64,000 nt of DNA. Source: Type-B symbiont of Plautia stali. Lineage in GTDB: Bacteria > Pseudomonadota > Gammaproteobacteria > Enterobacterales > Enterobacteriaceae. The stretch is from positions 1 to 64,000 of the forward strand of contig BBOA01000010.1 of NCBI GenBank assembly GCA_001485295.1. The letters are read 5' to 3'. The first letter of the stretch is position 1. Each line of letters opens with the position of its first letter. Shown here piece after piece: positions 58,786 through 64,000 of this stretch. The notes beneath the pieces were generated by a model that did no database searches, was not told the DNA's origin, and was given only the letters and a program-made list of their open reading frames with translations. A program made the translations under genes and the position numbers.

Positions 58786-59480
58786 CGAGACGATGACTAT
58801 CGTGCGTAAAAGCGCGTGTTGACAGGCGATACGCCGACTCCAGCATCGCCTGAGCCACGTCGTTATCTGTGCGATCCAGCATCAGACGCGAGGCGGGCCC
58901 GGTAATCGCTAGCGCGGCGGCCAGCATATCCCATTCGCCGAAGACTGGCAGCGAGAACACAGCGATATTCGGGTCGCGAATGCCGAAGATATAAAGCGGC
59001 AGCGCAGGCGGCTGCGAAAACAGCGGCTCCTGTAAGGCCCTAGTGGCGCAGCACCTGACCAATGGCGGAATTATCAAGCGGCAGTGAACTGCCCGCTAGG
59101 CGTGTTTCCCGCAGGATTTCCGACGACTCGGCGCGAAACAGACAGAGTCTCTGCCCCTCTTCAATCACATACCAGAAGGCGCTTTCGCCTGTCGACGCCG
59201 CCAGCGCGTGTAGCGCCGGCGGCACGATATGCGCCAGATCAAAAGATTGCTCATAAAGCTTGCCGAGATAGAGCAGGCGCGGCCCCAGCGAGTAACAGCC
59301 GTTTTTTTGGCGGATCACATAATGCATAGCTCTAGCAAATTCATCAGCCGATAGACCGTGGTCCTATACTGTCCGGATGCCTGCGCTAGCTCGGTCAGCG
59401 TTAAGGACTCTTCGCCCGGATTAAAGCAGTTTAGCAGCGCCAGCGCTTTCTCTACGGCAACTACGCCTTCGTTTCCCATC
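58786..59480 (-). pseudogene. IclR-family regulator, truncated
   Basis: MGNEGVVAVEKALALLNCFN, LTELAQASGQYRTTVYRLMN, a frameshift near 59325, then LGPRLLYLGKLYEQSFDLAH and ILRETRLAGSSLPLDNSAIG, and a TAG near 59041; the C-terminal effector part is scrambled. It is divergent from the rraA-like gene and probably controlled the cluster. Confidence 0.8.
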
Positions 59481-59521
59481 CTAATCCTCCTGATTTTGGC
59501 GCTACGGATTGTAACCTGCAA

Positions 59522-59552
59522 TTTGTGATTTACATCGTGTTTACATCACAAA
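59522..59552. promoter_or_regulatory. Inverted repeat in the iclR/rraA-like intergenic region
   Basis: TTTGTGAT - 15 bases - ATCACAAA, with an internal direct repeat TTTACATC. It lies between the divergent regulator remnant and the RraA-family gene, a suitable place for an IclR-type operator. Spacing excludes a CRP site. Confidence 0.4.
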
Positions 59553-59647
59553 GGGCGGGCAAACGATAGCTATGCAGACAGCGGGCTATATAGTTGTTTA
59601 TGTAGCACAACTAAGTTTTATAAAGTAAAATAATCGGAGCGAAAGCC

Positions 59648-60340
59648 ATGATAGAACACGTAGTTCCCATATTGCAGCGCACTATTACGCGCATCGATAC
59701 CGATCAGGTAAAGTGTGCCGCTGAGTTTCAGGCGGCGATCTTGGCGGATGTGGTAGGCCGTCGCGGCACGCTGCACGGACGAGTTAAGCCACTAGCCGCC
59801 AGCATGAAGGTCGCCGGACCGGCGGTCACCGTCGAGGTGCGTCCCGGCGATAACTTGGCTATTCATGCGGCGCTGGCGATCGCCCAGCCGGGCGATGTGA
59901 TCGTCGTCGACGGCAAGGGCGATCTGAGCTGTGCTCTGATCGGCGAGATCATGTCGACCCAAGCGCACGCCGCCGGTATCGCCGGCATCATTATCGACGG
60001 CGCGGTGCGCGACGCCGATGCGCTGGCGCAGGGCGGTTTTCCTGTCTTTTCCGCTGGCCTGAACCCGTGTGGCCCCACGAAATCGATCGCCGGACGCGTC
60101 AACCATCCGGTCTCGGTAGCGGGCGCGGCGATCCAGCCGGGCGATCTTATTGTCGGCGACGCGGACGGCGTAGTGGTGCTGCCGCGCGAAGAGGTACCTG
60201 CGCTGCTGATGCTGGCGCAGCAGAAACTGGATGGGGAGAACCGCCGTCTTCAGGCGATTTGTCAGGGCGATATTCGCGCGCCTTGGCTGGAGGCAGCGTT
60301 GCGCGCGGCGGGTATGCTGAATAGCGGGGAGACGCTGTGA
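59648..60340 (+). CDS. RraA-family protein (4-hydroxy-4-methyl-2-oxoglutarate aldolase type)
   Basis: 230 residues, intact, the only open gene of the catabolic cluster. The RraA/HMG-aldolase fold shows AAILADVVGRRGTLHGRVKP, GDVIVVDGKGDLSCALIGEI, IAGIIIDGAVRDADAL (R-D metal/pyruvate site) and GDLIVGDADGVVVLPREEVP. Such enzymes cleave 4-carboxy-4-hydroxy-2-oxoadipate or related 2-oxo acids to pyruvate using Mg2+; some members only resemble the enzyme. RBS is AATCGGAG. The next gene starts at its stop (TGATG). Confidence 0.85.
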   Translation: MIEHVVPILQRTITRIDTDQVKCAAEFQAAILADVVGRRGTLHGRVKPLAASMKVAGPAVTVEVRPGDNLAIHAALAIAQPGDVIVVDGKGDLSCALIGEIMSTQAHAAGIAGIIIDGAVRDADALAQGGFPVFSAGLNPCGPTKSIAGRVNHPVSVAGAAIQPGDLIVGDADGVVVLPREEVPALLMLAQQKLDGENRRLQAICQGDIRAPWLEAALRAAGMLNSGETL

Positions 60341-60590
60341 TGAACGACAGGCAGATTATTATTATCACCGGCAGCGATCTGGCACAGGATCAGCTGGTTT
60401 ACGCCAGTCGGACGAAACGGATCTCATCGCTCTGTGCCGGTAGCATAAACCGCTCGCCATCATCGTGCGATACGGCAAAGTCACGGTGTGCATCATGGAC
60501 GCCGTGCCCGCGCTGCGCGTCATCGCTAAGCATGGTAAAGGCATTGATGTCATTGATTAGACCGCCGTCGCCCAGTGAGGCATCTAGGTG
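60340..60590 (+). pseudogene. D-2-hydroxyacid dehydrogenase N-terminal fragment
   Basis: MNDRQIIIITGSDLAQDQ, then shifted LIALC, LAIIVRYGKVTVCIMDAVPA and LRVIAKHGKGIDVIDI, the first catalytic-domain lobe of 2-hydroxyacid dehydrogenases. It ends around LVAASANA, where the NAD-binding domain should begin, and passes into a transporter fragment. Confidence 0.75.
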
Positions 60591-60595
60591 CTGGT

Positions 60596-60838
60596 TGCGG
60601 CCAGTGCCAACGCTGTCACCGTCATCTGTCTGGCGGCGCAGCGCATCGGCACGGCGGTCGCCACGGTGGCGGTAATCTTCGGCCAGCTCGCAATGAGCAT
60701 GCTAATCGATAATTTCGGCTGGCTAGGTAATGCGGCGACCGCGTTTTCGCCGAGCCGTCTGGCGGCGGGGCGGTTTGCCTCGCCATCGCGCTGTTTGTCC
60801 AGTCGGTTTTCAAATACCTGTCAAGCTTACTGTTTATG
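60596..60838 (+). pseudogene. DMT-family (YdcZ/DUF606) transporter C-terminal fragment
   Basis: VICLAAQRIGTAVATVAVIF, GQLAMSMLIDNFGWLGN and FSPSRLAAG match the last helices of DUF606-type drug/metabolite transporters. Joined directly to the dehydrogenase fragment by deletion. Confidence 0.65.
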
Positions 60839-60854
60839 GTTAACCGAGGGAAAT

Positions 60855-61628
60855 ATGAAATTAGGCTTCGCATGTAAATCTCTGGATGAAGAACGCAAAC
60901 AGCGTTTCCCGTTTAGAAGCACCACCCGCACGCGCTTCGCCAGTCTGGCGCGCCTGAACCTGACTAATCTGGCAGGCCTGCTGGGAGGTGCTAGCGTCCG
61001 ACAATCCTGACGTGGTGTAGCGGGCAATTGATAATGTCGAATACCATGTGCTGTGCGCCGTCCTGATGGGCTACAACAAAAGGTTTCAGTATTTTAAAAT
61101 TAATATTTATATGAACGGCAAGGGGGGATTAGACGGTTTTCGTCAGGCGTTCGGGCGGCTTACGCCAGAGGCGCGCAATATGCTGACAGTGGAAAACGAC
61201 GAAATCTCCTGTTCGCTGAATGATGTGCTGCAGGCCCGTAATCTCTGTCCCATCGTGCTAGATATTCATCATCATTGGGTGAAAGAGAACACGTTTATTC
61301 AGCCCGGCGATGCGCGCATCGCCGCGATCTTGGACTCGTGGCGCGGCGTTCAGCCGGGGTGCTGCACTACTCGATTTCCCAGGAAGGGTTAATACCGGAA
61401 AGGAGCTATCCCGATCAGAACAGCTTGGGCGTGGCGAAAACCAAACTGCGCGCCCACTCGGACTTTTACTTCAACCCCACGCTAAACGACTGGGCGCTCT
61501 CTTTCAACGCTTTCGACATCATGTGTGAGGTAAAAATGAAGAATCTCGCCAGCCAGCGGCTCTACGACTACGCGGGCGCAGGAGATTATAGATTCAGCCC
61601 CAGCTGCGCAGTGAGGGCGCATCGGTAG
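60855..61628 (+). pseudogene. UV damage endonuclease (UvsE/UVDE-like) remnant
   Basis: MKLGFACKSLDEERKQRFPF, later KINIYMNGKGGLDGFRQAFG, RLTPEARNMLTVENDEISCS, IVLDIHHHWVKENTFIQPGD and, shifted, LHYSISQEG and RAHSDFYFNPTLNDWALSFN with FDIMCEVKMKNLA. These are the metal-binding motifs of the TIM-barrel UVDE. At least three frameshifts and a ~60-codon deletion. Confidence 0.78.
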
Positions 61629-61793
61629 GGGGGTATCGATCTATGTGGGAACCTGCCGGATATAGTCGCGAGTGTGAGAATTCAATGGGAAGAGAGGGAT
61701 CGTCCTGATGCCAGTTTCCCTCAACCGGCAGATCGCCCGGTTTTCAGATCAGCGAACCCTCTCCAAGACCGGCAATATTCATTAACGCGTTCC

Positions 61794-62140
61794 TTAAGGA
61801 AAAACACTTACCAGCGAGCAATAGTGTTTGCGTTTGTCGCCGGGAACAGGCTCGCCCTTGAAGTGGTGTTCGGCGTTATGGCGATCGCGCATCGCTACGT
61901 GCGTCTGTCCGGTCTGGACGTTGAGGTTTTGCTGCACTTCGTTGATGGCGCACTTTAGACCCTGCTAGCGATCTTCATCTTCTTCCTGTTTAGCCATGCG
62001 CTGCAGCGCATCCATCAGCGCATGGCTGGAAACGGCCTTACCTGACTGACTGGAGCAGCAAAAGCATCGCTTCACCAATAAGAATGTCAGTTAATTTTTC
62101 GTCATTACTTTTATAAATAACATTTACTCTGTGTCCGGCT
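61794..62140 (-). pseudogene. AriR/YmgB-family connector remnant
   Basis: KSNDEKLTDILIGEAMLLLL, a frameshift near 62047, KAVSSHALMDALQRMAKQEE, a TAG for Gln in DEDR-Q-QGLKCAINEV, then an unusual tail LNVQTGQTHVAMRDRHNAEH. Resembles the small all-helical AriR/YmgB biofilm connectors and lies downstream of the YcgZ-like gene, mirroring the E. coli ycgZ-ymgA-ariR order. Confidence 0.55.
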
Positions 62141-62285
62141 GCACGCCCCTGACATCGGGGCAGGATTGAGGCGTAGTTGACTACAGAGAGAACCAGCGCA
62201 CCTAGCTGATGCCGGCGTCAGCCGGTAAATACCTGCGTGAAGCTTAAGGTCGTGCGAAAAAAAACGGAAATCAAAATATCGAGAA

Positions 62286-62525
62286 TTAACGATCCAGCAG
62301 CAAACCGATCAGCGTTTGAAAATGTTTCTCTTCCTCAGCCGTAGAGGCGACTTCCAGTTGTCTTACTAGCTTGGTGCAGATACCTTTGCGATTAACATTT
62401 TTACCTGCGCGGAGAAGCTCGACCACGATCTGTCCCAGCGTTTCCTGTTGAGAAGGTAGGCTGGCTTCGCGGAAGTAACGTGCAATATCTTCAGAAGAAG
62501 GGAGAAGGCTGCTGCTCTGACGCAT
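62286..62525 (-). CDS. YcgZ/AriR-family connector protein
   Basis: 79 residues, intact. MRQSSSLLPSSEDIARYFRE, SLPSQQETLGQIVVELLRAG and NRKGICTKLVRQLEVASTAE fit the small two-helix YcgZ/YmgB/AriR family, which in E. coli links blue light or cold to the Rcs phosphorelay and represses biofilm curli. The AT-rich 250 bases upstream hold the promoter; no clear operator was identified. Confidence 0.75.
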   Translation of the reverse strand: MRQSSSLLPSSEDIARYFREASLPSQQETLGQIVVELLRAGKNVNRKGICTKLVRQLEVASTAEEEKHFQTLIGLLLDR

Positions 62526-62783
62526 AATTTTACCCCAAAATGAGTTAAACGATGATCAGTTGAAAATGACAAGTTGTATTATCGATAAGAAAAATGTATA
62601 AAATATACAAAAAAATTGCATTTGCGTTTTTGCAAAAAGTGCTCCCACAATGGAATTATTCGCCTAAGCCTTTGTATCCATAACTTTAGAAAGGCCTAAA
62701 CAGCTGTACAGTTACAGGCGATGGCTTGTACAACTTTCGTTATTATCATAGACCCACAGAACGAATCTTGCAGGGCAACTTAG

Positions 62784-63022
62784 TTAAACCTGTGCCATAC
62801 CGCCGTCGACAAAGAGTTCGATTGCGTTGATAAAGCTGGCTGCGTCAGAGGCCAAGAACGCAACAACTTTGCCAATCTCTTTCGGCTCGCCCAGACGTCC
62901 GAGCGGCAACTGCGACGCTAGCGCGTCAAACAGGCCCTGACGGCTCGCTTCGTTCACTAGCTCGCCCAGACCCGGTGTGCAGATCGAGCCTGGGCTTACC
63001 ACATTCACGCGGATGGCGTGCT
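62784..63022 (-). pseudogene. SDR-family oxidoreductase C-terminal fragment
   Basis: NVVSPGSICTPGLGELVNEA, SQLPLGRLGEPKEIGKVVAF and LASDAASFINAIELFVDGGM are the C-terminal third of a classical SDR. Upstream it meets a LysR C-terminal fragment at about 63022. Confidence 0.8.
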
Positions 63023-63115
63023 ATCTGTTCCATATTGTCTATCCACAAAACCGCTGTGTGGCTCAAGGGCTGCGGGTGTTTATCAGCTGGCTGCAGGACA
63101 TTTTTCCCGCGAGGG
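63023..63115 (+). pseudogene. LysR regulator C-terminal fragment
   Basis: YLFHIVYPQNRCVAQGLRVF and ISWLQDIFPA match the last strand-helix (L-V-Y-P-x-x-R ... L-R-x-F-x-x-W) of LysR effector domains. Only about 30 codons remain. Confidence 0.6.
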
Positions 63116-63160
63116 GTGGAGCCGTCACCGCCTGCCGCAGCGGCAGGCGATTAGCGGCGC

Positions 63161-63400
63161 TTACGCTAGTTTAATCAGGATCATGCCCACCCAGCCTCTG
63201 ACGTTGAGCCGCTGGCCAAACAGTATCCCCAAGCCAGCCGCGAGTGTCGCGGCGATGCCGAATTCGCCCCACACCGCATAGGCCACCGACAGGTCGATAC
63301 CTTACCTTTACCCGCCCTCAGGAAAATATAGGAACAGGCGATCATCACCAGCATGATCTAGTATCCCGTCGTGCTCTCATCCACGCTATGGCCTCTCATC
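63161..63400 (-). pseudogene. SMR-family multidrug efflux protein C-terminal fragment
   Basis: Across frames: a decayed helix, [40 protein letters not shown] and a TAA at 63161. This is the C-terminal half of an EmrE-like four-helix transporter, with the N-terminal Glu helix missing. Confidence 0.65.
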
Positions 63401-63623
63401 GCTAGACGGATTGCTCTCCAGTAACAAACACGACGCAGTTATAGCATCTGCATAAAGGTGTCTCAATGGCGGTTGCTTCTAGTTTTTATTTTGGAAAAGA
63501 TTTTTTATATCGCCGATTCGCTCAGGACAGGGCAGCAAAGTAGCGGTTAGTAGTTACAACATACATTTAATTAAATAAACACAAGCTAAAACAACGACTT
63601 CCTGATACAGGAAAAGCAGAGGG

Positions 63624-64000
63624 ATGCCTCCTTTACCGGCGCCTAGGTCGGCCTTGGTTCGCCCCGAATATCACGGCGAATGGTCGCAGCAAGATCTGAT
63701 CGCCTATCTGAAAACCGGGCGGCTGGCCGGCAAGACGCAAGCAGCATGGCAGAGGCTATTACCCACAGCTTCCAGCATCTGTCGGATGCGGATCTGGCGT
63801 CGATCGCCGAGTACATGGGCAGCACAGGCGACAGCCGTGCGCCCGCCAGTGGCGCGGCGCGACTCAGCTAGGGTGACACTTCGTCGGCGCGCTGCGGGCG
63901 GTTCCGTTCACTACGCCGGTCAGCGGAGAAGAATCCTTCCAACCATTCTGCCGGGCGTGTAGTACGGCTGCGGTGCTTTGTGCCGAACGATTTCAGGCAG
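63624..64000 (+). pseudogene. c-type cytochrome remnant (continues past window)
   Basis: HGEWSQQDLIAYLKTGRLAG, then a frameshift, SMAEAITHSFQHLSDADLAS and IAEYMGS match the third heme domain of membrane-bound dehydrogenase cytochromes; after a TAG, SGEESFQPFCRACSTAAVL shows a heme-binding C-x-x-C-H-like site with its His lost. Dead in this copy. Confidence 0.55.

Noticed and set aside
59522-59552. CRP-type operator
   Set aside because: The TGTGA and TCACA arms are about 20 bases apart instead of 6.
1-64000. Amber codon reassignment or suppression, given many in-frame TAG at Gln/Trp positions
   Set aside because: The lost residues vary (Gln, Trp, Glu), TAA/TGA stops and frameshifts occur in the same genes, and the selected genes (rep, par, crt, ubiD) have no internal TAG. 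A mutational bias explains it better.
1-64000. Poor sequence quality as the cause of the frameshifts
   Set aside because: Damage is absent from whole functional units (replicon, crt, PepSY pair) and includes large deletions and novel junctions, which random sequencing errors would not produce. Single homopolymer cases such as 34765 remain open.
1-64000. Insertion sequences as the cause of the gene junctions
   Set aside because: No transposase remnant or terminal inverted repeat pair was recognised at the junctions examined; simple deletions suffice.

Overview
This window looks like part of a large accessory plasmid of an Erwiniaceae bacterium, most like the big Pantoea plasmids that carry carotenoid genes. 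The evidence is a complete crtE-X-Y-I-B / crtZ cluster (40.0-47.0 kb), an iteron-type RepFIB-like replication initiator (27.5-28.4 kb) and a P1-like parA-parB-parS partition locus (24.4-26.7 kb). No chromosomal core operon, rRNA, tRNA, CRISPR array or recognisable insertion sequence was seen. The dominant feature is decay. Roughly two thirds of the recognisable genes are broken by stops, frameshifts and internal deletions, and several are joined to unrelated fragments. The genes that stay open are a coherent minority, so this looks like real gene loss in a recent host-restricted lineage (an insect-symbiont style genome is plausible, by inference) rather than poor sequence.

Layout. 0-7 kb: decayed amidohydrolase; intact SOS-type yebG with a perfect LexA box; an intact, translationally coupled HAM1-like / SIR2-like pair resembling the KomB-KomC part of the Kongming anti-phage system; then ruins of a flavin monooxygenase/M20/ABC cluster, an MscS channel and mdcA. 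7-9.8 kb: intact LysR regulator divergent from an intact UbiD-family decarboxylase. 9.8-24.2 kb: almost only pseudogenes, plus a short stretch (16.6-16.9 kb) with iteron and parS-like sequences that looks like a relic of a second origin/partition region. 24.4-28.7 kb: the working replicon, in the order parS, parB, parA, iteron array, repA, second iteron array, GATC repeats and a DnaA box. 28.8-39.8 kb: pseudogenes, with an open permease/binding-protein pair of molybdate/tungstate type that lacks its ATPase and has a damaged signal peptide.

40.0-47.0 kb: the carotenoid operon. CrtE makes GGPP, CrtB phytoene, CrtI lycopene, CrtY beta-carotene, CrtZ zeaxanthin and CrtX its glucosides. All six are open; only the type 2 isopentenyl-diphosphate isomerase gene inside the operon is broken, and its remnant runs in frame into crtX. 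47.2-52.3 kb: intact ytfJ, a small putative HTH protein, a PepSY membrane protein with a DUF2946 partner, and a cupin, next to a dead glutaminase gene. 52.3-61.6 kb: ruins of a catabolic cluster (lyase, DUF1185, flavin oxidoreductase, aldehyde dehydrogenase, NCS1 permease, dehydroquinate dehydratase, IclR regulator, 2-hydroxyacid dehydrogenase, UV endonuclease) in which only an RraA-family gene survives. 61.7-64 kb: an intact YcgZ-like connector gene and terminal fragments of other genes.

A window-wide mutational feature is the high frequency of CTAG, normally very rare in Enterobacterales, including many TAG stops at former Trp or Gln codons, often in former CC(A/T)GG sites. This suggests loss of very-short-patch (Vsr) repair. 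All family assignments come from reading the translations by eye; no database search was run.
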